This document shows positions 7,303 to 13,334 of a DNA stretch of 15,508 nt, piece by piece (position 1 is the stretch's first letter; every line of letters starts with the position of its first letter). Source of the stretch: an uncultured Eubacteriales bacterium (lineage in GTDB: Bacteria; Bacillota; Clostridia; Christensenellales; Christensenellaceae); assembly GCA_900545085.1 (NCBI GenBank), contig UQXU01000041.1, positions 1-15,508 of the forward strand, given 5' to 3'. The notes under the pieces are model-generated. The model did not search any database. It had not been told where the DNA came from and was given only the letters and a program-made list of their open reading frames with translations. Made by a program: the position numbers and the translations under genes.

Positions 7303-7345
7303 TAACAAAACAAGGCGGGCAGTCTTTTTTTCAACCGTCCGCCTT
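7303..7345 (-). terminator. Terminator of the GH25-LysM gene
   Basis: On the minus strand AAGGCGGAC (7345-7337) pairs with GCCCGCCTT (7320-7312), one G-U pair, around a 16-base loop, followed by GTTTTGTTAT. It lies about 70 bases after the GH25-LysM stop. The T-rich loop makes it somewhat unusual. Confidence 0.6.
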
Positions 7346-7412
7346 TATACTTACACGTATTCTTCTTTAAATCTATTCACACTTTTGTAATGCTCTCACA
7401 ACCCAGGCTTTA

Positions 7413-8528
7413 TCAGTATTTCAACACTTGACCGACATATATTCTGTCGGGATTCGCTATGTTATTCTTGCCTACGAGCCGCTGCACGCTCACGTCCAAT
7501 CTGTTTGCTATTCTTGTCAGATTGTCCCCCGGCCTCACTATATATGCACTGTCCAGGCCTCTGGACGTGTTATACCCGCCGGCTCGCGGTATACTGACCA
7601 CTTGCCCGGGATATATTCTGTTCGGATCCTGTATTGAGTTTGCGCGCAGTATTTCGTTCAAATCTGTTCCGCTGTTTTGAGCTATGTCGTACAGAGTATC
7701 TCCCCGCTGCACGATATACCTGCTCTGCGCTCCCAATTCTTTGCGCGGTGCATCCGTGTATATCCTCAGCACCTGACCTGGATATATTCTATCCGGATCT
7801 TTTATTGAGTTATACTTCACCAGCTCTTCTACCGTCACGCCGAATCTGCGCGCTATAGCGTACAGCGTATCTCCGCTCTGAACGGTATAGTACACAACGC
7901 TGCTGCGCCGCCTGGTATCACTCCCGCCGTTCTGCGGCAGAAGCTTTGTAACCTCTACGGAATCGCGGAAGTAATCTTCATCTACATAGCCGTCTATTCC
8001 CAGACGCCTGCCTTTATCCGTATACTGCCACCCCGTCCACGTGCTCCATTCTCCGGTATCAGGAGCGGCAACTCCGTACTGAGCTACCCATAGCGGAAAG
8101 CGAGTCAGCCCCGTGTAATCCGCACGTGCAGAATAGCTGTCGGTATATATCATACCTCCGATCCCGAGCAGTCTCTCCGCCTCTTCGAGAAAAACTCCGA
8201 CCACTCGGCTAAAGCTCTCTTTACTTGTGAAAAACCTTCTGTTGCCCGGTTCTACAGCAAAAAGAGCATCCGATCTGCGGCCGGAGAGCGCTCCTGCGAA
8301 ATACCTCGCCTCTGCACGCGCCTCTTCGTCCGTCCGCGCGAGCAGATAGTGATAGAACGCAGTTTTCAAGCCTTCGCGCCTCGCTCCATCGTAATAATCG
8401 TCCAGCCGAGGATCACGATAGTCTGTGCCCTCTGTAGCCTTTATGTAAAGCAAACGCACGTCTGTTTGTGCAAGTCTGGGGAAATTTATCTCCCCCTGCC
8501 AGTTACTTATATCTATACCTCTAATCAT
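7413..8528 (-). CDS. GH25 muramidase-like protein with three C-terminal LysM domains
   Basis: The 371-residue protein has an N-terminal GH25 domain (about 1-190; GIDISNWQGEINF at 4-16, LPLW-like FPLWVAQYG, GWQYTDKG, IDGYVDEDYF). Three LysM repeats follow at about 213-256, 270-313 and 328-371, each ending in RIYPGQV or RIYVGQV. GH25 enzymes cut the MurNAc-GlcNAc bond and LysM binds peptidoglycan. The catalytic DxE normally found after the fourth strand reads AVE (Ala91-Val92-Glu93), so one active-site Asp is missing while Asp6 and Glu93 remain. There is no signal peptide, so it would need a holin, lysis or a non-classical route to reach the wall, as for phage or sporulation enzymes. A longer frame adds 27 residues, but the ATG at 8528 sits behind GGGAGG (8535-8540) and matches the family start. 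Confidence 0.9.
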   Translation of the reverse strand: MIRGIDISNWQGEINFPRLAQTDVRLLYIKATEGTDYRDPRLDDYYDGARREGLKTAFYHYLLARTDEEARAEARYFAGALSGRRSDALFAVEPGNRRFFTSKESFSRVVGVFLEEAERLLGIGGMIYTDSYSARADYTGLTRFPLWVAQYGVAAPDTGEWSTWTGWQYTDKGRRLGIDGYVDEDYFRDSVEVTKLLPQNGGSDTRRRSSVVYYTVQSGDTLYAIARRFGVTVEELVKYNSIKDPDRIYPGQVLRIYTDAPRKELGAQSRYIVQRGDTLYDIAQNSGTDLNEILRANSIQDPNRIYPGQVVSIPRAGGYNTSRGLDSAYIVRPGDNLTRIANRLDVSVQRLVGKNNIANPDRIYVGQVLKY

Positions 8529-8559
8529 AATATACCTCCCAATATCCTTGGTTGAATAT

Positions 8560-8587
8560 ATTATGCTCCAACGCAGAAGGTTGTCAC
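8560..8587 (-). promoter_or_regulatory. Candidate promoter of the GH25-LysM gene
   Basis: On the minus strand GTGACA (8587-8582), a 16-base spacer and CATAAT (8565-8560) each match consensus at 5 of 6 positions. The start would lie near 8553, about 25 bases before the ATG. Confidence 0.5.
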
Positions 8588-8607
8588 CCAAATTCTTTTT
8601 TCGTAAC

Positions 8608-8631
8608 AAAAAAGAGCGCCGAAGCGCTCTT
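8608..8631 (-). terminator. Intrinsic terminator of hpf
   Basis: On the minus strand AAGAGCGC (8631-8624), loop TTCG, GCGCTCTT (8619-8612) and a further four T (8611-8608) form a textbook terminator with a stable tetraloop, 11 bases after the hpf stop. Confidence 0.92.
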
Positions 8632-8642
8632 GTATGCCATTG

Positions 8643-9173
8643 TCAGTTATATTCCGGTTCAATAAGACCAAGGTCGCCGTCCTTGCGCTTGTACAGCACG
8701 TTTACATCGCCCGTCTCGGAATTAGAGAATACAAAAAAGCTGTGTCCCAGCAATTCCATCTGCATCTGCGCCTCCTCGACATCCATCGGCTTTACGGGGA
8801 AGGTTTTTCTTCTGACGATGACAGCGTCATCTTCTTCCATATCCTCCATCTCATAGACAGGCTCCTGAGCAAAAGCTCCGTCATGCAGTCTCTTTTCGAG
8901 CTTAGTCCTATGCCGGCGAATCTGTCTCTCGAGCTTCTTGAGAGCCGCGTCTATCGAACCGTACATGTCCCCGCTGACCTCTTCTGTCCTGAGCACTACC
9001 CCGTCGAAGGGTACAGTCACCTCGGCGATGTGCCTGCTCTTTTCTATCGAGAGCGTGACATAGACGTCAGTCTCGGGGCGGAAGTATCTCTCGAGCTTTG
9101 AAGCCTTCTTCTCGACCAAACCCTCCAGATACTTAGAAATTTCCATGCCTTTACCTGTAACAATAAGACGCAT
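8643..9173 (-). CDS. hpf: Ribosome hibernation promoting factor, long form
   Basis: The 176-residue protein is the long HPF (YvyD-type) that dimerises 70S ribosomes into inactive 100S particles in stationary phase. The N-terminal HPF/RaiA domain (about 1-95) runs MRLIVTGKGMEISKYLEGLV to MYGSIDAALKKLERQIRRHRTKL (given as two short pieces of the domain). A variable acidic linker follows, then the C-terminal dimerisation domain (about 120-176) with VRRKTFPVKPMDVEEAQMQM and LGHSFFVFSNSETG. A frame opening six codons earlier exists. The ATG at 9173 is chosen because a perfect AGGAGG lies 7 bases before it (9181-9186) and it matches the family start. The ncRNA at 9360-9565 lies upstream in the same orientation. 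Confidence 0.95.
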   Translation of the reverse strand: MRLIVTGKGMEISKYLEGLVEKKASKLERYFRPETDVYVTLSIEKSRHIAEVTVPFDGVVLRTEEVSGDMYGSIDAALKKLERQIRRHRTKLEKRLHDGAFAQEPVYEMEDMEEDDAVIVRRKTFPVKPMDVEEAQMQMELLGHSFFVFSNSETGDVNVLYKRKDGDLGLIEPEYN

Positions 9174-9192
9174 GTAGCTGCCTCCTTTCATC

Positions 9193-9212
9193 GGTACAAT
9201 TATTTATGTACC
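9193..9212. repeat. Inverted repeat in the hpf leader
   Basis: GGTACA and TGTACC, 6-bp arms separated by 8 A/T bases, lie 20 bases before the hpf ATG, just upstream of its ribosome binding site. It could be an operator or a small leader hairpin. The function is unknown. Confidence 0.4.
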
Positions 9213-9234
9213 TTCTTATGTGTTCTATATAATA

Positions 9235-9262
9235 CTTCGACGCCGGTGATTAAAACTCCTGC
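9235..9262 (-). promoter_or_regulatory. Candidate sigma-H promoter of hpf
   Basis: On the minus strand GCAGGAGTT (9262-9254), a 12-base spacer and GTCGAAG (9241-9235) fit the sigma-H pattern RnAGGAwWW-N11-12-RnnGAAT, with one mismatch in each box. Sigma-H control of hpf is known in Bacillus subtilis. The predicted start would leave a leader of about 50-60 bases. Confidence 0.4.
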
Positions 9263-9359
9263 AAACATTGTGAAATATCTAAAAATTTTTGCATGCCCGA
9301 TTCAAGCCCAAGCCTCGCGCGCAGCGCCATGCTCCCGAAGGACAAATCCACATTAAAAA

Positions 9360-9565
9360 CGCACGGGCTGACCTGGTCTTTGACCCCACACTCGCCGTCC
9401 GGAGGGTTCGCTCATAAAGCCCTTGCTCCCCCACTACTACCCCTCTCGCCGATAACGACGGACGGACTTACACCTAAACCGCACCATGCTCACGAGAGTT
9501 TCTCTCGCTTACGTGGGTCGTTTCGCCTGCGACTGGCATCGACTTTCAACCACAGACCCCGTGCG
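9360..9565 (-). ncRNA. raiA-type structured noncoding RNA
   Basis: A 206-base minus-strand RNA is closed by a perfect 8-bp stem (CGCACGGG 9565-9558 with CCCGTGCG 9367-9360) and followed by UUUUU. Inner helices are readable: CCGTCCG/CGGACGG (9465-9459 with 9401-9395), CGAGAG-AAA-CTCTCG (9507-9493) and GGTC-AAA-GACC (9385-9375). Position upstream of hpf/raiA, about 200-base size and ornate structure match the raiA RNA motif of Firmicutes and Actinobacteria, whose reported roles concern sporulation and cell physiology. It has its own promoter at 9575-9603. The function here is inferred. 6S RNA, tmRNA and RNase P were considered and fit worse. The rest of 9174-9682 holds only promoters and no protein gene. 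Confidence 0.72.
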
Positions 9566-9574
9566 TATAATTTA

Positions 9575-9603
9575 ATTTTAGCAAAAGCTCGGAGCCTTAT
9601 CAA
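9575..9603 (-). promoter_or_regulatory. Promoter of the raiA-type ncRNA
   Basis: On the minus strand TTGATA (9603-9598), a 17-base spacer and TAAAAT (9580-9575) match consensus at 5 of 6 positions each. The predicted start near 9567 falls within a few bases of the closing stem, which begins at 9565. This supports a defined RNA 5' end. Confidence 0.75.
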
Positions 9604-9617
9604 GTACATTTTTTACC

Positions 9618-9646
9618 TTGCCATTGACAGAAAATTCATGTATAAT
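9618..9646 (+). promoter_or_regulatory. Promoter of scfA
   Basis: TTGCCA (9618-9623), a 17-base spacer and a perfect TATAAT (9641-9646) form a strong sigma-A promoter. It is back-to-back with the ncRNA promoter, with only 14 bases between the two -35 boxes. The start is predicted near 9653, about 30 bases before the scfA ATG. Confidence 0.75.
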
Positions 9647-9682
9647 CTAATAGACTAGTCATTAAACAAGGAGGCGTCTAAA

Positions 9683-9850
9683 ATGAAGCATATTAAAATT
9701 GTAGCAGCATCCTGCCTGAAGGACAGCGCGCAGCATGGCGGCTGCGGCGAATGTCAGGCTTCCTGCCAGTCCGCATGCAAGACATCCTGCACGGTTGCTA
9801 ACCAGCCCTGCGAGCGCGGCACAAAGGTCAGAGTTCCGCAGAGCAAGTAA
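9683..9850 (+). CDS. scfA: SCIFF ranthipeptide precursor
   Basis: The 55-residue peptide begins MKHIK and contains the SCIFF core CGECQASCQSACKTSCTVAN followed by QPC. The cysteines at 21, 24, 28, 32, 36 and 43 have the classic spacing (six cysteines in forty-five residues). The family is modified by a radical-SAM maturase that forms thioether links; in the Clostridium thermocellum member a Cys32-Thr37 bond was reported, and both residues fall at the same numbers here. Two features are unusual: a seventh cysteine (Cys11) in the leader and a basic tail of 12 residues (ERGTKVRVPQSK) after the last Cys, where typical members stop almost at once. ATG 9683 follows AAGGAGGC (9668-9675). The maturase lies downstream, beyond a terminator. 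The biological role is unsettled (quorum-type signalling has been proposed in clostridia). Confidence 0.95.
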   Translation: MKHIKIVAASCLKDSAQHGGCGECQASCQSACKTSCTVANQPCERGTKVRVPQSK

Positions 9851-9863
9851 TTCTGAATTTACG

Positions 9864-9891
9864 AAGAGCGGCGCTGAATGCGCTGCTTTTT
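9864..9891 (+). terminator. Terminator/attenuator between scfA and scfB
   Basis: AAGAGCGGCGC (9864-9874), loop TGAAT and GCGCTGCTTTT (9880-9890) form an 11-bp stem with two G-U pairs running into T. It lies 13 bases after the scfA stop. It would let most transcripts end after the precursor, giving excess peptide over maturase. Confidence 0.8.
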
Positions 9892-9939
9892 ATTACGAGA
9901 AAACAAATATAATTATATAATTTTTTAGGAGAAAACAAA

Positions 9940-11289
9940 TTGTTACACGCCGGAAAAGCTTTAGATACATATTTTATACTCGACGTCGAAGGCGGCGCAC
10001 TCATGGAGGTTGACGAGCTGGCATACAAAATCGCCAAGCTAATGGAAGAAGGCGAGCAGAGTTCTGAAAAAATCGTCTCCTCACTCTCCCGGAGCTTCTC
10101 TGAAAGCGACATACGCGAGGTTCTTTCAGAGCTGGACGAGCTTCGCAGACAGGGCGTTCTCAACGTACCCTGCCTTCAAGACAAAGTAAAATTTCCAAAA
10201 CCCGCTATAAAATCTATGTGCCTTCACATCGCGCACGACTGCAATCTCCGCTGTTCATATTGCTTTGCCAAGGAAGGCTCGTATATGGGAAACAGAGAGC
10301 TCATGAGCGAAGAAGTTGCAAAAGCGGCGCTTGATTTTCTGGTCGAGCGCTCTGAAAACCGCATTCAGCTCGAAGTGGACTTCTTCGGAGGTGAACCTCT
10401 GATCAACTTCGGCGTCGTCAAGGCGGCGGTCGCCTACGGCAGAGAGCTGGAAAAAAAGCATGGCAAAATCATACGCTTTACGTTAACTACTAACGCATAT
10501 GCCGTCACTGACGAAATCTCAGACTTTATAAACTCTGAGATGAAAAACCTCGTCATAAGCATAGACGGACGCAAAGAGATACACGACCGCGAGCGCAAAA
10601 ACGCCGCCGGAGCAGGCAGCTATGACCGAGTGGCGAAAAATGCTCAGAAGCTCATAGCCGGCAGAGGGGATCAGGAATATTACATCCGCGGGACATACAC
10701 CAGCCGCAACCTCGATTTTGCCAACGATGTGCTCAGCATTGCCGATCTCGGCTTTGATCAGATTTCCGTCGAGCCCGTAGTGACAGACGGCGAGCTGGCG
10801 CTCACTCTCGACCATATCCCCCAAATTCGAGCTGAATACGAAAAACTCGGACGCATAATAGAAGCTCGGCGCGAGGACGGCAGACCTTTTAATTTCTTCC
10901 ACTTTATGATAGCTTTCGACGGCGGTCCCTGCCTGAGCAAGAGACTCCGCGGCTGCGGCGCAGGTACTGAATACGTCGCCGTCACACCCGGCGGAGATAT
11001 TTATCCCTGCCATCAGTTCGCAGGAAAGCGCGACTTCCTCATGGGCAACGTCCTGAAAAGCACCGAAACAAATCAGGACATAGCCGCCAAATTCGCCGGA
11101 TGTCACGTCTACGCCAAGGAAAAATGCCAGAGCTGCTTCGCCAAATATCATTGCAGCGGCGGATGCGCCGCCAACGCCTACAACGTAAACGGCGATATAA
11201 TGAAGCCGCATGACGTGAGCTGCGAAATTCAAAAGGCGCGTATGGACGTCGCTACCGCCCTATACATCAGAAAAAACAAACAGCAATAA
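9940..11289 (+). CDS. scfB: SCIFF peptide maturase, radical SAM/SPASM
   Basis: The 449-residue enzyme forms thioether cross-links in the SCIFF precursor. An N-terminal peptide-recognition (RRE-like) region covers about 1-80 (YFILDVEGGALMEVDELAY). The radical-SAM cluster CNLRCSYC gives Cys101, Cys105 and Cys108. FFGGEPL and LTTNAY are typical downstream motifs. The C-terminal SPASM region supplies auxiliary-cluster cysteines: GCGAG, GDIYPCHQF, GCHVYAKEKCQSC, YHCSGGCAAN and DVSCE. The start is TTG at 9940, 7 bases after AGGAGA (9927-9932), matching the family N-terminus. No independent promoter was convincing, so expression probably depends on read-through of the 9864-9891 hairpin. The tautomerase-like gene follows after 19 bases. 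Confidence 0.96.
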   Translation: MLHAGKALDTYFILDVEGGALMEVDELAYKIAKLMEEGEQSSEKIVSSLSRSFSESDIREVLSELDELRRQGVLNVPCLQDKVKFPKPAIKSMCLHIAHDCNLRCSYCFAKEGSYMGNRELMSEEVAKAALDFLVERSENRIQLEVDFFGGEPLINFGVVKAAVAYGRELEKKHGKIIRFTLTTNAYAVTDEISDFINSEMKNLVISIDGRKEIHDRERKNAAGAGSYDRVAKNAQKLIAGRGDQEYYIRGTYTSRNLDFANDVLSIADLGFDQISVEPVVTDGELALTLDHIPQIRAEYEKLGRIIEARREDGRPFNFFHFMIAFDGGPCLSKRLRGCGAGTEYVAVTPGGDIYPCHQFAGKRDFLMGNVLKSTETNQDIAAKFAGCHVYAKEKCQSCFAKYHCSGGCAANAYNVNGDIMKPHDVSCEIQKARMDVATALYIRKNKQQ

Positions 11290-11308
11290 ACCGCAAGGAG
11301 GCCTGAAT

Positions 11309-11536
11309 ATGCCGTATGTCGCAATAAAAGCTTACCCTAAAGATGAAGAGACGAAGAAAAAGCTCGTTGAAAAAATAAACGAAGTCTTTCTTGAAGTCTG
11401 GGGATGTTCACAGCAGGCTCTGACCATATCTTTGGAAGAAATAGACCCTTCTGATTGGAACGAGCAGGTCGTTAAGACTCAGATTGAGCCTAATAAGGAC
11501 AAAATGATGATACTTTCCGGAGAAAAGCAATATTAA
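11309..11536 (+). CDS. 4-oxalocrotonate tautomerase family protein (PptA-like)
   Basis: The 75-residue protein begins MPYVAIKAYP. After Met removal Pro1 would be the catalytic base of the tautomerase superfamily. The C-terminal half ALTISLEEIDPSDWNEQV followed by IEP resembles E. coli PptA/YdcE in length and pattern. Such enzymes tautomerise enol/keto acids; the substrate here is unknown. ATG 11309 follows AAGGAGG (11295-11301). It is 19 bases after scfB and probably co-transcribed, but nothing shows a role in peptide maturation. Confidence 0.9.
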   Translation: MPYVAIKAYPKDEETKKKLVEKINEVFLEVWGCSQQALTISLEEIDPSDWNEQVVKTQIEPNKDKMMILSGEKQY

Positions 11537-11563
11537 AAGCCTCGCCTGATAACGATGAAACCC

Positions 11564-11591
11564 GCCGCCTGTCTAGCTTTAGCCGGGCGGC
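11564..11591 (+). terminator. Hairpin after the tautomerase gene
   Basis: GCCGCCTG (11564-11571) pairs with CGGGCGGC (11584-11591), one G-U pair, around a 12-base loop. Only a weak T-rich stretch (TTGATAATATCTTCT) follows, so termination efficiency is doubtful. It is still the best candidate for the end of the scfB-tautomerase transcript. Confidence 0.5.
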
Positions 11592-11711
11592 TTGATAATA
11601 TCTTCTGCTTTCTCCTCCTCATACTGTGCGATTTTTATCTTGCAGTTCTATCGTCCGTCGATTGAGTATATATATTTAATGATAAAACATAATTCTTGTT
11701 TGGAGGGAAAA

Positions 11712-13214
11712 ATGAAGAAGCAAGAGCTTTTGACTGATAATTGTATATGGCTGCGGGGGCAGGCGGCTATGGTCGAAGGAGCTATAGAGCTTCCGAACGG
11801 GCTGCCTGAGATGCAGAGCGTACTCGACGTGAGCGCACTCGCAGAGGCGCAAAACACCGACCTGCTGGAAGGCCGCATAGTCGTCAGCGGTACAGTCAGT
11901 TTTATGATACTCTATCTGGACAAAATGGGCGAACCCGTCAGCTTCGACGCCAGATGTGATTTCAAGCATTCTATACCAAACAGCGACGCCGCTCCCGGGA
12001 TGAACGCGCTCTCCCGCGTGAGAACAGGCGAAATTTCCTGCCAGCCTCAAGGCTCTCGAAGCGCGGCTATGCGCTGCGAGATAAAGCTGGACGTATTCGC
12101 ATGGCAAAGCGTTCAAAACGAAATACTCGATCCGAATATGCTCGAGGATGGCTTGGAAGCCAGAGTTCAAACAAAAAAGCTCACACGGCTTATATCCGGA
12201 CGCAGCGCAAAAAGCTTCGTCCGCAGCGAAGTGAGAATATCGCAAAATATGCCGCCCGCTCAGAATATACTTCTCGCGCGCGGTCATGTTTCTCTCGCCT
12301 CCGCCACCCCGGAGGAAGGGAAAATAGCCCTTGAAGGCGAGATGAAAGTTTTCATAATATATCAAAGTCGCGACTCTAACGCCCCTCTTCAATTTTTCTC
12401 CGAGACTCTCCCCTTCGGTGAAATTGTCAGCGAGGACGCCACCCGGCCCGGTTCAGATGTCTTCGCAGACGCTTCTCTCGAGCGATTGGACGTCGAGCTT
12501 ATGAGTCTCGATTCAGACACAGCCAGCGTCTCCGCGGTTATAGGTCTGAACACATACTGCTGTCAGACTTCTGAGGTTCAGCTAGTAGCCGACATGTATT
12601 CAGCTGACATGGACTGCGAGCTCAAAAGCGTAAGTCTGAACACAGCCGGCAGACGGCGCATAGACTCTCAAAAAAAGATAATTCGCCAGACGCTCGCCGT
12701 CCCCGATACTTTCCCCGAGATATCCCGCGTGATATACGCTTCCTCACGCGCCGACATTACCGAAACCTCCTGCATGCAGGATGCTTACAAAATATCCGGA
12801 ATAATATATTACAGCATAATAGCCTCTACTTCTGATTTCGGCTTCAAAAGGCTGCGTATAAACATGCCGTTTGAAACAGAGCTTAGCGCAGCAGGCGTAC
12901 ACCCCGATATGTCTATAGATACAGAAGCTCTGTGCGAAAGCACTTCTGTGGAAGGCTCGGGCAAAGAACTGGAAAGCAAGGTGTGCATAGATGCAGTGAC
13001 CAACGAGCGGCAGTCTTCTGTCATTTCCGCTGTCTCCGACGTAGCTTTGACACCCTCCGAGCAAAAGACCAAAAGCGGAATAGTCGTATACTACGCCGAC
13101 GGAGAACACACTCTTTGGGAGATAGCAAAACAATTCCGCGTCAGAGGAGGACGATTGGGCGGCGATGCAGATGAAATAGCACAAAAAGGTACACGTATAA
13201 CGCTCATCAGATAG
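11712..13214 (+). CDS. sipL: SipL-like spore-coat morphogenesis protein (SPOCS/DUF3794, LysM-like C terminus)
   Basis: The 500-residue protein matches the SipL type (C. difficile SpoIVA-interacting protein, about 517 aa): several SPOCS/DUF3794 units and a C-terminal LysM-like domain. Conserved pieces include VEGAIELPNG, LEGRIVVSGTVSFMILY, GEMKVFIIY, SRADITET, YKISGIIYYSI and LRINMPFETEL. Repeating SPOCS units span about 25-160, 160-320 and 330-440. The final LysM-like segment (about 458-500, YADGEHTLWEIAKQF) has GE-H in place of the usual GDT. In C. difficile this domain recruits SpoIVA for coat assembly on the forespore. The frame opens 40 codons upstream, but ATG 11712 behind GGAGGG (11702-11707) fits the family start. 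No signal peptide. Its presence implies a spore-forming lineage. Confidence 0.85.
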   Translation: MKKQELLTDNCIWLRGQAAMVEGAIELPNGLPEMQSVLDVSALAEAQNTDLLEGRIVVSGTVSFMILYLDKMGEPVSFDARCDFKHSIPNSDAAPGMNALSRVRTGEISCQPQGSRSAAMRCEIKLDVFAWQSVQNEILDPNMLEDGLEARVQTKKLTRLISGRSAKSFVRSEVRISQNMPPAQNILLARGHVSLASATPEEGKIALEGEMKVFIIYQSRDSNAPLQFFSETLPFGEIVSEDATRPGSDVFADASLERLDVELMSLDSDTASVSAVIGLNTYCCQTSEVQLVADMYSADMDCELKSVSLNTAGRRRIDSQKKIIRQTLAVPDTFPEISRVIYASSRADITETSCMQDAYKISGIIYYSIIASTSDFGFKRLRINMPFETELSAAGVHPDMSIDTEALCESTSVEGSGKELESKVCIDAVTNERQSSVISAVSDVALTPSEQKTKSGIVVYYADGEHTLWEIAKQFRVRGGRLGGDADEIAQKGTRITLIR

Positions 13215-13243
13215 CAGAACATGATTTTACAATCAAACGCAAC

Positions 13244-13282
13244 AAAAACGTATGTGTGGCGCTTGCTCACTCATACGTTTTT
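13244..13282. terminator. Convergent bidirectional terminator
   Basis: AAAAACGTATG (13244-13254) and CATACGTTTTT (13272-13282) form an 11-bp stem around a 17-base loop with T-runs on either strand. It lies between the sipL-like stop and the kinase stop. Confidence 0.82.
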
Positions 13283-13310
13283 TGCATTTTGCATAATATA
13301 TTTTCACTCT

Positions 13311-13334
13311 ATTATTTCATTTTATTATTTCATT
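13311..13334. repeat. Tandem AT-rich direct repeat at the kinase stop
   Basis: ATTATTTCATT occurs at 13311-13321 and again at 13324-13334 (period 13). The second copy covers the stop and last codons of the kinase gene. It may be chance in an AT-rich tail. Confidence 0.4.

Noticed and set aside
7621..7820. Repeated DNA within the GH25-LysM gene as a possible mobile or CRISPR-like repeat
   Set aside because: The similar stretches encode the shared LysM motif and have no spacer pattern.
8529..8609. 27-residue N-terminal extension of the GH25-LysM protein
   Set aside because: It has no ribosome binding site, covers the candidate promoter, and GH25 domains begin at the chosen Met; GGGAGG precedes ATG 8528.
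9291..9332. Hairpin GCATG/CATGC followed by AAAAATTTTT as terminator of the ncRNA
   Set aside because: The stem is only 5 bp with a loop of about 30 bases. The U-run directly after the closing stem at 9360 is a simpler end signal, and neither is proven.
9360..9565. 6S RNA, tmRNA or RNase P RNA
   Set aside because: There is no long single hairpin with a central bubble, no tRNA-like ends or tag frame, and no RNase P core motifs. Location and size fit raiA RNA better.
9293..9658. Plus-strand open frame of 121 codons opposite the ncRNA
   Set aside because: No ribosome binding site and low-complexity basic composition. The region is explained by a structured RNA and promoters on the other strand.
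9908..9921. Two TATAAT boxes before scfB as a maturase promoter
   Set aside because: No acceptable -35 box at 16-18 bases, and the predicted starts would fall at or inside the scfB ribosome binding site in AT-rich DNA.
11666..11695. Sigma-E-like promoter (GTATATA-15-CATAATTC) before the sipL-like gene
   Set aside because: Expected biologically, but the match is loose and the start would land on the ribosome binding site, leaving almost no leader.
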